The notes below the pieces were generated by a model that ran no database searches, was not told where the DNA came from, and saw only the letters and a program-made list of their open reading frames with translations. From Sarcocystis neurona (lineage: Eukaryota > Apicomplexa > Conoidasida > Eucoccidiorida > Sarcocystidae): 64,000 nucleotides of DNA. This document shows positions 1 through 13,400 of this stretch, piece after piece. The position numbers were made by a program, and so were the translations under genes. How positions within the stretch are numbered: position 1 is the stretch's first letter; every line of letters starts with the position of its first letter. Location: assembly GCA_000727475.1 (NCBI GenBank), contig KL647294.1, positions 928,369-992,368 of the forward strand, written 5' to 3'.

Positions 1-1400
1 AACACCGCCATCAGCACCTGCTGACATGCCGCATGCAGCAGACTGCGGCTTAGTGTGAGGAAGAACAGATAACCACACAGAATTTGGTACCCAACCTGGT
101 GAGGCGTGCGTCTCTTGAGAGTGTTGACCTCCTCCTTGTCCTCTGTTGCTTCCGCTGTGCTCCTCCTGGGGCCGCTGCGGCTGTTCTGTCCCTGTTCCGG
201 ACGGAACGTACATACAAGTAGGATGCGCGAGAGTACCTCCGCTTGTTGCAGAAGCAGTTGCTGCTGATGCTGCACCTTCTTCATGGTGGCCACTGGCACA
301 CGGGACAGGCTGCTGGCCGCGCAGCCGCTGCCGCTTCTTCTCACAGACGTGAAGAACGCGTCCTGCGGCTGCAGCTGACGCAGGCGTTCTTTCCAAGGGA
401 AGACAAGCAGCAGCAGGAATGACAGCAGCAGCAGGCAACACTGTAGAAAAACAGCGCGTGGCAAGGGCAGCCTGAGGCACGTAAGTCGCGCGGCGTCCCT
501 CTGTAGGGGCAGCAGCAGGCGCAAGAGATAGCACGGGAACACTGGGCGCGTTGGTCGTCCGCGCGGGAAGACTAGACTTTCGCCCCCCCCGCCGTTCTCC
601 TGTACACACCGTCTTCCACGTGAGACAGAAACAGGGCTGCGTCTGTTTTGCTTCTTCAGATCGACAGCGTCTCCTGTCGCTCCTAGTGCTGCTGCTCTCC
701 AGGGCGTGCAAAGTAGCAGCAGGCCCAAGGGAAGAACAACGCCGTGGCCACTGTCGCATATCCAACAGCGTATTGTCTGTCCTGTACATCACACTGTGAA
801 CCTCAACAGGTGTGTGGCTCCTCCTTGCTCCGTTTCTGCGCATCGCACAGCTGCTCCTGTTGCTCGCAGCAGTGCTCCTGCAGCACGTGTCGCTGTTGCT
901 GGGAGTGTGGCTGCTGTTACCGCTCCCTCTGTTGCTGCTACCCATGGTGGCCGTGACCCTGCTGGCGGAGCCAGTGCTGTTGGTGCGGCACACAGGACTG
1001 CCGCTGCTCCTGCTGCTGCTCGTGTAGTTGCGGTAGCCTACGCTGTTGCACGAGACTGCCGGGTCGTTGGTGTTGTGTCTAACAACGCGGTTATTGCTAT
1101 TGTTGATGCTACTGCTTGAGATGCTGCGGCTGAGAGAAAGCGGCACCCTTGTCCTCCTGCGGCCACTGCTGCTTCCAGTCCATGTAGCTGGCCGGCCCGT
1201 TCCATCAGGAGCAACGCGAGCAACAAGGGCAGGGCAAGCGGAACAAGCACCCGCAGAAGTAGTTGCAGCCGCGGAACGAGAACGAACAGCACCAGCACCA
1301 GAACGAGAAGAAGAACAGGAGAACGTGACGGGCTTGGACACAAGAGGAAGCAGCGTTGCTTCTGACATCATGCTTTCTGTGGTGCAATAGCGTCACATCC
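1..1400. repeat. CAG/CTG-rich block, no gene resolved
   Basis: The block is dense in GCA, GCT and CTG trinucleotides. As a result several frames on both strands are open and read as Ala- or Leu-rich protein: a + frame at 706-1119, another at 1046-1390, and a - frame at 1038-1343. None has a recognisable domain or a clear set of splice sites. It could be the end of a gene lying mostly outside the window, but neither strand nor frame can be chosen. The repeat content stops near 1400, where repeat-poor DNA begins. Confidence 0.5.
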
Positions 1401-3887
1401 ACCTCACAGATGCCCGCGCGTACGACAGTGAGTACACACATATATGTGTACACACGCGTAATGCATAGTGAGACATACGTATGCGTATTCACACATGTCC
1501 ATATCTACGCACGGCTTCATACACGAACGGTGGGAGGCAGACAAAGAGAGACAGCCACGTTGGCGGCAAGCGCCGACGTCACACAACATGGTATCTTGTG
1601 TGCCTTGTCGAGAAGATGATGGCACAGTCACCCTCTCTGTATACTTGAACTCTGATTTTGGGGATATGTTTATATGTGTGGCAGCTCTTCCGCATAATGC
1701 ATTCATACGTACGAACTGTATGATTCAACATTTTCACACAAGTGTTTCACTTTTTATGTCCTGTTTATCTGTACTGGTGTATACACTCAACCTTTATACT
1801 CACCAAACGTAAACACACTCAGGGATAACAGCAACACCCTTGACGTGGCTGTAGGAGCTGTATGTCGTTTTCTCTCTCGCAGCAATTATGAGGGGTGGGT
1901 GACGATAAGAAGGGGAAGGGATCTATTACCACTATTTTAAGTAGATCGCATCACACGTTAGTTACGCAGTGCGTAAAACTGTTCGTTCTGAACGCGTGTT
2001 CACTGCTAGAGATGATGAGTGGTCAGCTTTGTTCGTCAGATGCGTTACACGTTCCGTGTACTCGCAGGCACACCTTGGACGTGTGCTTTCATCGAGCGAA
2101 TGACTTGCTGCAAAGATCTGTGCGTCAGGCACTGTCGAATTTCTTTTGTGTCCGATTTTTTCACCGACAGCTCTCGTGGCGACCGTGGAACCAAGATTGT
2201 GCGATATCTGCAAGGATTCCACAAGTCACACGGTCGCGCAAGAAACGTGTAGAATATGGAGACTGACGCTTGATGGAGGAGCTGGTGACCATGGAGGGCT
2301 GAGTGAGTAAGCGAAGACGGTAGAATAGCTGTTTAACGCACATGCGCATGACAAAAGATTTCAGGCGCCACACCGTTCGTGATGGACACATTTCGAGCAT
2401 ACTTACAGATCAACAGGAACCACATAATGCATGCGGCAAACGCCGACGTTTGCGCGAGTGAGGGTGTGAAAGTAGCTCATGTACAGGTCGAAAGGAAGAA
2501 GGGTCCGCGCTGTACGTTCGGAGTCAGCCCGTGTAATGATGCAGAGTGAACACGGGGTTTGCGCGTCCTTGGGGGAAAAGGCGCGGCACAAAGTGTAAAA
2601 AACAATTCCGTGAAACGAGGAAAATTGATCTGTAGTTTTTCTTGTGCTGTGCACAGCGAAAGTGGACAGGACGAGACTGAAAAGTCCCAGCACCCCGGAG
2701 GCAGTTTGCCTCGACGCGCTGAGGAATTTCCCACGCCCCGCCCACCGTGCTCGAAAACCACCCAGATAAACCAACTTACGGAAGGAGTTTACGACGTACG
2801 ATGCATGCAGTGAAAAATGTATGTACACATATGAAACTATGCATCTGTTGAACCGGAAATTGAGGACAAAACTCGTGAGTTTTCTGGGGCGCGTCTGGCA
2901 CGCGCAGAAAGTGCCGGCGATGGGAGATGTGCTAGTACTACGTCAGGTGCCATGCCTGTGACGCCGCTCTTCACTAAGCTAACAGCACGACGGCGGCTGA
3001 AAACAGGAACACCGTTATGCGTCCGTCACACATATATAAGTGCAGATGGGATGCCTTAGGACAGGAAAACTGGGAAGGTGTCCGTACTTCTTGCATGGCA
3101 ATGGGAGTGAAGAGCACGAAAACAAAAGACGTACGCCAGTCCTGCAGTGGTGCGTCGTTGTAAGCTGTAGCCACGAGGAATGAATATTGAAGGGTGATCA
3201 CGATCGTGTACTTTTTGGGCATTATGGCGGAGGGGAGGCATAAAGAAAGGAGAACGAGCGCTTCGTTCAACTGCGGAACCGCAGGATCATGGGTGGTGCA
3301 CAGTTGTACCTATGGACTACGAACAAGTGTAGTGGGGGCAGCTCCGAGTGTTTTCACTGGCTGGCTCAGGTTGCATCAGCGTAACGGAAGCACAGCAATG
3401 TTGAGGAATGTTTCAATGTTCAGTAAGGACCATGCTACGATTACGATATGAGGAACCATTCATGTGTTTGGGGAAGGGCACAAATATACAGAAAAAACGT
3501 TGAGGCCCGCCGTACGCGCTTTGAGGACTGCTGCTCATTTCCACCAGTTCTTCTTTCTCGGAATTATGCTGAAACGACAACGCAGCCGCGTGCCTTTCGT
3601 GTGTTATTTGCGACAGTCTTCAAGTGCGATGGTTCGAAGATTATTATGGGTTCTACACCACATGGGATCTTTCAGTGGTGTTCAGCAAGCTCAGCACCGC
3701 GCATCGTTCTTCGTCGGCAGCCGTATGGACAATACAGCTAATTTCAGTCACCCCTATTGTACCTTGCAGCCGTAGAGAACACAGTCCTTTCTGCTTAGCG
3801 GCTACGGTGTTGCATCGTATCTACAAGGCTATCATTTGTATATGATACGCACGAACAGTATCCCTGCAGAGACATCCCCAACCATGG

Positions 3888-3913
3888 AGAGTGTAGGCCT
3901 AGAGTGTAGGCCT
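3888..3913. repeat. Two copies of a 13-base tandem repeat
   Basis: The unit AGAGTGTAGGCCT occurs twice in direct succession. It is a small local duplication with no visible gene association. Confidence 0.8.
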
Positions 3914-4011
3914 ATGTCTGGTGGATGCCTCATGTGCACGTTTAGTAAGTGTGCAGACACCAATGCACACATCATCTGAATAACGGATTGTAGAAGACAC
4001 AAGATCGAGCA

Positions 4012-4059
4012 GGAGTGATACAAGGAGTGATACAAGGAGAGATACAAGGAGTGATACAA
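4012..4059. repeat. Four copies of a 12-base tandem repeat
   Basis: Four consecutive 12-base units of the form GGAGTGATACAA are present; the third differs by one base (GAGAGATACAA core). A 12-base period would keep a reading frame, but no convincing gene surrounds the array. Confidence 0.85.
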
Positions 4060-7000
4060 GGCCCGGGTCGGCAAAAGCGTTTTAGCTGTTCCCGCACAGG
4101 CACACATCCACTCGTAAACTTGATCGCAGAACACGCAAGCTTCGTAAGCTGGCGGAAGACCCTCAACAAGATTCCGATGACGATCCTAACTACTGTCCAC
4201 AGGCTGTGTGCGACAGCGACTGTCGTCGCTGGCGTGCAAAACTCCTCATCAACACCCTCAACGCACTGTGACTGCGCGGACGACTTCTGTGCCTGTTTGT
4301 CACAGAATTAGGGGTGCCCTGGGCGTTGGAGACGGTCGGGGAAAGGGCTTGCCAGTCCACTAAATAGAAGAACATCGTGTCATGCCGTTGTAATGCTGCA
4401 GAAAAGGGCAAACTCTGTCGCAGTTGCCTGAGGACTGAAGGCTTCCTCACGTGCAAAGCAACGGCCCACCCGCCAGATGCTGCTGACGGTACACTTCAGA
4501 AAAGTGTGTTTAATAGCGCTGCCGCTTGGTGCAGGCGTTGTTTCTTCTGCATGTACTTAGCAAGGACTGCGAAGAACCCTACTTACTGCCTACAACCAGT
4601 GAACCGGCTCGAAAGTTTCGTTCACGCACTCACCTCCTGTCATTTTAACGCCACACTACTCACACTTCGCTATAAAGGCGTTTGCGCAGGTACACGCAGG
4701 CACTTTTGAACGTATGCAGCAGGGAAGATAGCAGTGAGTTAGAACCAAAGTTTCCAGCTACTCGCCCTCTACCCTGGTTGTCCGCCTTGCGGGCGGTTGA
4801 TAGCATTGATGTAGCTCGGTGGCCAGTGCAACAGGTTCGGCTGGCCCTGCCGTGAAAAGACGGCAACAGTATCAAAAATCGGCAATTATGGCGAATAAGC
4901 CCCGCTTTGTATAGGCGATATTATTTGGTGATCCTCTGTCGGGGAGTAGGAGCAGTACAATGTTCGTATTATGCACCTGTTTTACAAGTTGGCCATCGGA
5001 ACTCTTTCGGACGGGATGTACACCTTACTTAGTTGCGAGACGATGCCGTTTTCACGTCCCCCGTTTTGCAGATAAATTCAGTCCATCGCCCGTCGAGTCA
5101 GGAAAAGCGTGACAATCACTAATTCGCATCAAAGCAGCGCGGCACTGCAGAATTTCTGCCACTGAAGGGACGCACCTGGATGATGGCGTACGAGGAGTAG
5201 AGACGGTCGTGAGCACGTTACGCCGTACATGGCGTGCACTGAAATGTTTCGGCCAAGCGGAACGTGACAGGCAATTTGAGAACGTCAACCGGGGGCCGGA
5301 AGGCACACATCGTAGCCCGGCTGCCCAAACCTGCTCCCGTCGTACAGAAAATAGGACATCCTGTTTGAACAGGGTGTTTCGTGTTCTGTCTGCGTTCTCT
5401 GCGAACGCCTCTATCTGCTGATCGAGACACTTACGGTTGAAGGTGTAAGTGCAGTGCGTCTTACGGCGTCATCTGCATGCGGAGAAGCTTGTGAGCGAAT
5501 TCGGTGTGCGTCACGAGTGGGGGTCAACACTAAAGTACGCACGGAACGCTTTTTAAAAAAAATTCCCGACAGAGGCGCAGCCTGTAGATGAGAGATCGTC
5601 AGCGACGACTACGGACTCTGTAGCGAAAAACGCACAGTGCTTCTCTTCCACAAGCGCTCTCACTATTGATGCCGCCAATAATTATCGGACACCTAAAACT
5701 CTGTTCCGACACTGCGACTCCTAATTCACCTTCTTCTACGTATACCCTTGCTGCTGGTGATACAACTATAATCACTCCTGCTTTTGCTGCTGGCGCTATT
5801 GCAACGAGTGCCACTATTCCTAGGATCATTACCCCTTTATTTGCACTGCTCTGATCCACGACAACAACCACAGTCGTATCTGGTACCCGTGCTGACGTCG
5901 AAAAGACTGGTACTCGGAGTACCCTTATACTTCAGACACTGCTAAGTGCTCTTCCTGTTTCTGCTAGTCGTATTACTAGTGTTAACGTTGTTCCTTCTAC
6001 ACTGCTACTGCCCTACCTCAAATGCAATAAAACTGTAAGTGCCTATTACTACGGTCAAGACTTCTCCGTAGACCTTTGCACATAACCATTCTATACAGAA
6101 GTCCTTTGAATGCCCAGGTAGCAAGTGGCCCCAGCCTGCTTCTTAAAAGGCTGCAAGAAGTTCATACAGGCGTTTTCGGTGTCTCCGTGTAACCAAACAG
6201 TGAAAAAGGCAGGACCAGTCCCCACGGGCGTCTTCTAAGTCCACCTGTACCCACGCTACGAAAAAGACAGAGCCGGAACCGCTGGATCTGCTGGACCTGC
6301 GCTACCGGCAGGCCTCACGCGGTTGCCTGAGTCTATTCCGAGTCGACTGACCGACCACCAGTGCCGTGTAGCGCCCAAGGTCACAACAGATAATTCATCA
6401 ACCTAGCAAGTGTTTGCTTCTCACACAAAAAAGAAATCTGCGTCACTAGGGGAAAGAGACTAAGTGCTTTCTCAATGGCATGCATGGAAGGACTCGGACT
6501 TCCTAGCTCCCACACACGCTTGATACGAACATCCTTTTTCCTGCACGCCCACTGCATCCCTCACAATGGAACCGCAGGTGTCAGACATGTGCGCGAAGAA
6601 ACTGCAGAGCCGCGTGAGTATGCCGTGTCTGCTTGTGCATGTTCAGGCAGAGTGACCGCGTCGCACTCCGAATCTGTACACCCATATGAAGGATACACAC
6701 CGCACATGAGGCAGAGTGTTCTACCTGTCAGGCTGTCTAGCGTGCTTGCTGCTTTTGTGTAGACGTGAGTACGTCGTCATCTACATCAGACAGTTACATT
6801 TACATTCACTGGGAAAGGCTAGACAGATTCTGCGTTAAATCCTCCCTTTCGTCAGTAACATTGGTTTCCGTGAAAGGGGGACTTCAGAAGGACAAAAGAA
6901 CGCTAATCTATGTTAGATCTGTGCAGGCGTTGAAATTACTCAAGCGGAGGTGGACGCGACTAACTACTAATGCATATCGCAACTGCAGGTTTCGACTTAG

Positions 7001-10000
7001 CACCAGGTTCTCATTGTGATTATTTGTATCTTTAGCGGACTGGACGAACACGAAAGACGCTGCGTCGCTTCGTGCTCGGAAAGTTCCTACTCTCGCTTGC
7101 GTTCATATTCTAGATAGCAGTTCTAGCTAAGATAGCGCAACACCGTCGCGGTCATGCCTGAGGAAATCTGAGACCGCTGAATACCTGTGCTGGTTCAACA
7201 TTTCCCATTTCTAGGTATTTTGTTAGTCGCACCCTCGTCGGTAAGAGTCAGCCGTCTCAAGACGTCCAGAACCCTTACTTCTCGACAACCAAGAAAGGCA
7301 ACGCAAGCACTCTACGCAGCGCCTGTGACAGTCGGGCTGAGTTTTCGTAGTTTTGTGGCGCTTGTGTGACTCTCATCCAGTATGGCAATATCTTCTGTAT
7401 GTTCCCATTTTTGCTTTTCTGAGTTTCAATACTCAGTGCGCAAGATGTTGCAGCGTCCTAGAGCAGACACTGTGGCACTCCGAATCAGCAGTTTGGCGCC
7501 TTTGTGACATTTGCGGACGTGTGACCGCACAAGAAAAGACAAAAGACTGTTGTGTACCCAACGCCACCACCCATGCAGCTATGCGTACATGTGTACTGCT
7601 TTTGTACCTCTGCACGTGTCTCCTAAACTATATAGATACAGATGTCTGTACAGACAAATATGTGTTCAGCTAGAAACGGCTCCACCGGAACAACTCCATC
7701 CACACGTGACTTCCTTATTCCTCTACATGTGAAATTCCACGTGTGTACGCTGTTTATGTGCAAAGAGCGCACTCGACATCTACCGTCCATTTAGCTGCAT
7801 ATGCAACACAGGTGAACGTGATAGCTCGTAGTTCACTAGCGTCACAAAAGGGTAGGCAAGGCTTAGTATCAACGTGCACACGTGCACGCCCGGGTACACC
7901 AATATTTACGCACATACACATACACATATATATACATATGTGTATATGTATATATATGTGTGTGCGCGTCTGCTCGGCTGCTGACTTATAAAAGAACCTT
8001 GCTGCAGGTTCCGTTGTCGAGGACTCCTTCAAATGCCAGGCGGTTGTTTACCGCGTGGGAGACACACATGTTGGCGCGCTTGTGCCTAACGAGGCACTGT
8101 CTGCCCACTTACGAAAGCTATACGTATATAAAGCCTAAATGCTCAGCGAGGTGCCGCCTGCCCGCTCTTAAGTCCAGCAGAATTGAAAATTTAGTACGAA
8201 GACGGCACCGCAGATGTATCACTACTCACACAAAGATCTGAAGGAGGATATCAGCTCTCACGCGAAGATACATTTGCCCGCTATCGCGTCATAAACTTTC
8301 CAGACGACATGCGAAGCGGCACTTAACATGCTCTTCGTGGACGCCACAGCAGGTCCACGTGGTCGTATCTGTGGCGCCAGGCGCGACAACAGACCCGCCT
8401 CAGATTCATTCTTCTAATCAAATGCTTTTTCAAAGACGTAGGCACCTCGTGTACTTTTTCCGCGTAGTATGTTTTACATGCCATCCTCGGCGTAGTTCCT
8501 TGTTAAACCTCTTGAGTATCTATCCCATCAGCACTGTTGGCGACTAGTAAGTACATACACGAAATGTCGAGAGTGACCTACCACGTATTGAGTGGCCGCG
8601 CTGCAGGAACGAAATTGGAAAGATGCGTGCCTTTTCCCTTTTGCTCACAGATCCTCACTTATGCAGATGAGTCACTGGTGGGCTAGCAGCAGCGCTTCGG
8701 CTTTTCCGCGCATTGTTTTTTATGCATGCTCTCTATACAATTACGGCTGGCGGTAATACTGCTTATTAATTAGATACACGCAAACCATTACGTGTTAAGA
8801 GGCTGCGGGGGAATGCTCGCAGGCAGCTATCCCCTACCTCGTCACGTTGCTCTTCATAAAGCCACTCTATTCAGTGGTGCAGCAAAAGCAGCATGACATG
8901 CGAATACACTAACGTCGGTAGGCCACAGCACGCTGAGGTGTGGTCCGGCGTACGATGTAGCTCTGTATTTCTGCAGCAACTCACGAAGAGCAAGGCCGTA
9001 GCTCTATTGGGGCAGACTCGTAGAGAGAATGGGAAACCAGCATTTTTCAGACGTTATCAAAGAAGCAGACGTAGTGGCCGAAGCCGAAACAGGCTGGTGA
9101 GCTCGAGTGTACTACGGACGGAGCTGTTCTTACCCATTGGGTACACAGCTGTCCCGTTCGCCTGCGTCTGTGCACGGGACAACCGACAAGACTTTCACAT
9201 AGGCCTGTGTGAGTGAGCAGCGAGAATTTACACAAAAGACAAAGGCCAGATACAACAAATGGCGCAAAGTGGACACCAGTGGCATGCCCCAGCGAACTGG
9301 GCTGGACACCCGCGGCGTACCTCAAGTGACGTGGCAGAGCCCTGCTTACTCACTTTATAAAGACAAAGCTTTCCTCAAGGCAATTTAATAAGCGTAAAGA
9401 GAGAATCTGTTTGATCTTGTGCGTTCATTGCAATGGAGTTGGAAATATTCATCGACTCTGCCTATGCATATAGGCAATAAAGTCGCACTCATAGGAAACA
9501 GGTATGGAGTGTCGTACACAAGGCAACGAAGGGAAGAAGTGGACTTTTGTGAACAAGCCCACAAAGGAAGTGGAGAAATGGAATGTGTGATCAGGTAAAG
9601 GCTCCCCCTGCAGGTTGCATAGGTAAGCGGATGCTTAAGGATGGCGTCAAAACCAGGAGACACAACAATTTGTGTTCGGTTGATTGAATCTGAGTAGGCG
9701 ATTCACCTACGAGAAAAAAAGACAAGAGAGCCATACTCTAGTACGACTCGTAAAGAATTGATACATCCCAAATCATCTAGAGGGGGACGCGATATCGCTC
9801 AAGGCGTGCCGACTTCAGTTCTAGAAAAGTTCGAGATAGGTGAAGTCTGTAGGGGAATGACTCCGTCTTCTGCACTCGGACCAGCGCGCTGGGCTGCTCC
9901 CTTTTTGGCAAGGACGGGCGAGGCTTGTGTTTTTGATTGCCTTGCAGGGGTTGGCACCACGACTTCCGGGCCGCTACAGAACAGCAAATGCACTCGTAAC

Positions 10001-10405
10001 GAGGCCGCTGCTACCTCCCCGAGCTTCGTTGGACAGGGCATACGTATCCAATGTCAATGTGTAGCTCCGGAATACGTTTTGTAATCGTTTTTTGAAAAGT
10101 AGCGCTTGTATAGATCCAGCTGGTGAAAGGCACGCTTAAACACCTTCTTATGTATGTCATAGCAGCTGAAATGTGTTTTTCCTTCATGAGTATGTCGGAC
10201 ACAAACCAGGATAACTAACTTGATGGGGTCCACAAACGTTGGTGTTTACGCGGGATCTACTAACCAAGCACTTGCGCCGTCTCCACTGCAGCTAGGTGCT
10301 GCATCGACGTTGCGGCCGGTCTTTGTCTCATGTCGCTGAGAGTCCTCAGACCTTTTCGATTCGTTGCAGCGGTGATCCGGTGACGGACTCTACCGGGGTG
10401 CATCT

Positions 10406-10467
10406 ATGAAGATGAAGGAGCGTACCGTCAGCTTGTTAGCGGCGGTTGCCGTCTGCGTCTCGACCAC
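10406..10467 (+). CDS. Exon 1 of the PAN-domain gene: signal peptide
   Basis: The exon starts MKMKERTVSLL and continues with an Ala/Val-rich hydrophobic core, which is a classic signal peptide. It ends after AC with the donor GTAAGA, leaving phase 2. The acceptor at 11192 supplies the one missing base, so the join reads STTGKPC and enters the PAN frame exactly. The exon is too short to be found as an open frame by itself. Confidence 0.75.
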
Positions 10468-13400
10468 GTAAGATTGAACTTGAATCTAGTAGAGTTCTAA
10501 TCACAGAGAGACTCCGGTGCTTCGTGCAGAGCCCGCATACGCACTACGTAATGTACGAGAGAAAAAAACCGAAACGCAGTCAGTGTTTCCATCCATGAGA
10601 AGATGGGGGCAAGAATGGAGAAGGAATGAAACATTAGGAGACGTATCTTGCTGGCGTTGATGATGACCGTCTAGAGTCACTTACAACTACATTCGTATGT
10701 GCGTGTATGTTTATGTATATGCATATATATGACTTTCTGTCTACCACGTGTCGAGCTTTCCTTCCGTCTATAGCAAGGAAGCGAATCTACTTTCGCATTT
10801 ATGCCACGCATAACAGACACATTTGCAGACCATCGGCTATGCCGAGCACCATCTACACACATCCAAAGACTCTCCAAAGAGGCTGTTTATCGTAGTGTAT
10901 CACCCTTTACCTCATTTCAAGTCCGTAGCACCTCATCCTTCTGCGCAACAACAACTTTGACGCCAGTCATGTCAATAACTTATGTTGCTACAAGGAAACA
11001 CAAAAAGCTGTGCAGACGTACGACTCGCCTTTATACCTCAATACCTCTACATATAACCGTGATACACTGCACCGATCAAGATGCCCACGTTTCTGGTGCT
11101 CTTTCGTTGCTCCGCAGATTCAATGCACAGCATGTGCTCGCCTCGTTGTCTTCCGCTGCTAAGGTCCTTCTAAATCCGCCTTCAATCTACAGCGGGAAGC
11201 CATGCCACGGCGTTGACCTGCGCTCCACTCACTGCTCGGTTACAGAGTCAAACACCCAGGCGGGTAGACAGGATGGTCAAGACGGGCCCTCCGCTTCTCA
11301 GTTGAGCGGCACCTATCGAAAAGGACACTGCTTTGAGTACGACATCGATTATTGCGGGTCAGACATCCAAAAACTCGAGGATGGCAGCGTCCCGCACCCC
11401 CACGCCTGCCAGCACACTTGTGCTCAAACTGACGGCTGCACGTATTGGACTTACATCCCTGCGACGTCGAGTTGCTATCTGAAAAGTGCAGCGGCGCTCC
11501 AAGGAAAAACTCGCAAAGACTCAGCTATCTCGGGACCCCGTGAGTGTCCACTTACACACAACTGCTACGATATGGACACAGACTACTACGGGTGGGATGT
11601 GAAGAAGATTGAAGGCCATCTTGTGATATCTGCCGAGGAGTGTCAACTCATCTGTCTCAGATTTCCACGATGCCACTTCTGGACGTGGGTCTCCTCGCAG
11701 CGAAACTGCTACTTGAAAAACGAGCACGCTCGGCGGGGACGTGCCCATGCACCTGGCAGCGTCAGTGGGCCTCGTAAATGCACCGCCGCATCCACCCCGT
11801 CTCTGGGGTCTTGCTACGGGGACGGCTGTGATGAATCTGAGTGCTACGAACACAACATTTTGTACAGTGAAGCCAAGCATGATGTGAACACAGAAGTCCT
11901 GGGGTCGACACAGTGTCAGTACCTCTGTCAGCAGCACTCAGACTGCAGCAACTTCTCGTACCTTCCTGTAGAAAAGAAGTGCATGCTTGGTTCGTCAAAA
12001 GGGCAGAAACTTCCCCACAAGTACGCCGTCTCAGGCCCCAAATTCTGCTCCGGCTCCTACTGCGCAGTGAAGGACGTCGAATACTACGGCAAGAAAATTG
12101 AGTCCCACAACGTGGCATCCTTCGCCGTATGTCTTGAGCAGTGTCAACAGAACCAGCTTTGCACAGCTGTGACATTTGACGCCACTTCGGGGCTTTGTTT
12201 ACTGGTACAGGGTGCGGGATCTGCCCCGGCCTTCGTGTCCGGGCCGAAGAGTTGCATAGCACGTGATCAGCACAACGGGGAGAAAACAGATACGACTTCG
12301 ACGACAATATCTTATGGTGATGGAGGTTTCTTCTGCTACGACTCCGGTATGGCATACAGTAGTAGACCCCTCCTGGTTAAGCACGCTGACTCTGCCGAAT
12401 GGTGTCAACGGCGCTGCAGAAGAGATCCCCGTTGCAAATTCTTCACCTATTACCTCTTCGGCAAAACTTGCTTGACACATGAAAGTGAGGGGCAAAGAAT
12501 TCATAGCGAGACCGCTGCATCGGGGCCCAGTGTTTGCCTTTCCTCAACAGCCAGCTGCTTCTACGAAAATGTAGAAGTATACGGAAAGGACGTAGGAAGA
12601 TGTGTAGTGGAGGATGCTGTTGCCTGTCAAAAGGTTTGCCAACAGAACAGTCAGTGTTCACTTTTTGCCTACGACGCAGTGTCGAAAGTCTGTTTCCTGA
12701 GACAACATCGCGGACCTGCTACCGGCACTACTTCGGCGCCGGCTTTCTGCGGTATGCCTCTTGATAAAAAGATGCATGGGATGGAGCCGGCGGACAGTCA
12801 CCGTGGAGGACCGGTGAGTCTTCAGAAGCGCGGGGCTGCCTTGTTTGAGGAGGGCTTGGGGCAAAATGATGGAAATCTTCATGGAAGCGAACCGAGGGGA
12901 CCCCAGCAACCGTATGACCTCTCATCTGCTGTTCCGCAGCAGAGGCGTGTAGAGTTTCAGAGGAAGATGGATGGGAAGCTTGATGCTGGCTTGCCTGAGG
13001 TCGACGCAAACGAACTCTCTGCAAAACCTACGAGCACACGGTTAGAGAAAGCCCGGGGGGATGACGTCGTGCCGCCGGAGGTTTCAGGGAAGAGTCACGG
13101 AGAGCTTTATGTCACGGTCTCGAAGCCTGCTGCTGGCCTAGTCGACGACGCAGAGAGAGTCTCTGCAAGGCGCATGGGGAGAAAGTTGGTGAATGGCCAG
13201 GAAGGAGCGGTCCTGTCGACGGAGGTCTCAGTGAAAAGTCGCCAGGAGTCCCTTAGCAAGCTCTTGAAGCCTGGTGCTGACATGTATGAAGAAGAGGCAA
13301 AAAAAGTCCTTGCAAAGCCTACACTCGAAAAGTTGGAGAAAGGCAAGGAGGGAAATTTCATGTCGCCGGAGTTTTCAGTGGACAGTCGCAAGCAATCCTC

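Larger units (their letters stand above)
1401..10405. other. Repeat-poor region without a supported gene
   Basis: Base composition is balanced and simple repeats are rare apart from small arrays near 3.9-4.06 kb and a short TA-rich run near 7.9 kb. Open frames are short (at most about 140 codons), lie on both strands and show no domain, signal peptide or consistent splice pairing. Multi-exon genes with very small exons cannot be excluded. The last kilobase is expected to include the promoter and 5' leader of the PAN-domain gene that begins at 10406. Confidence 0.4.

Noticed and set aside
10801..11192. N-terminal 130 codons of the continuous PAN frame
   Set aside because: No signal peptide, no conservation features, and an exact phase-matched splice from 10467 to 11193 explains the gene better.
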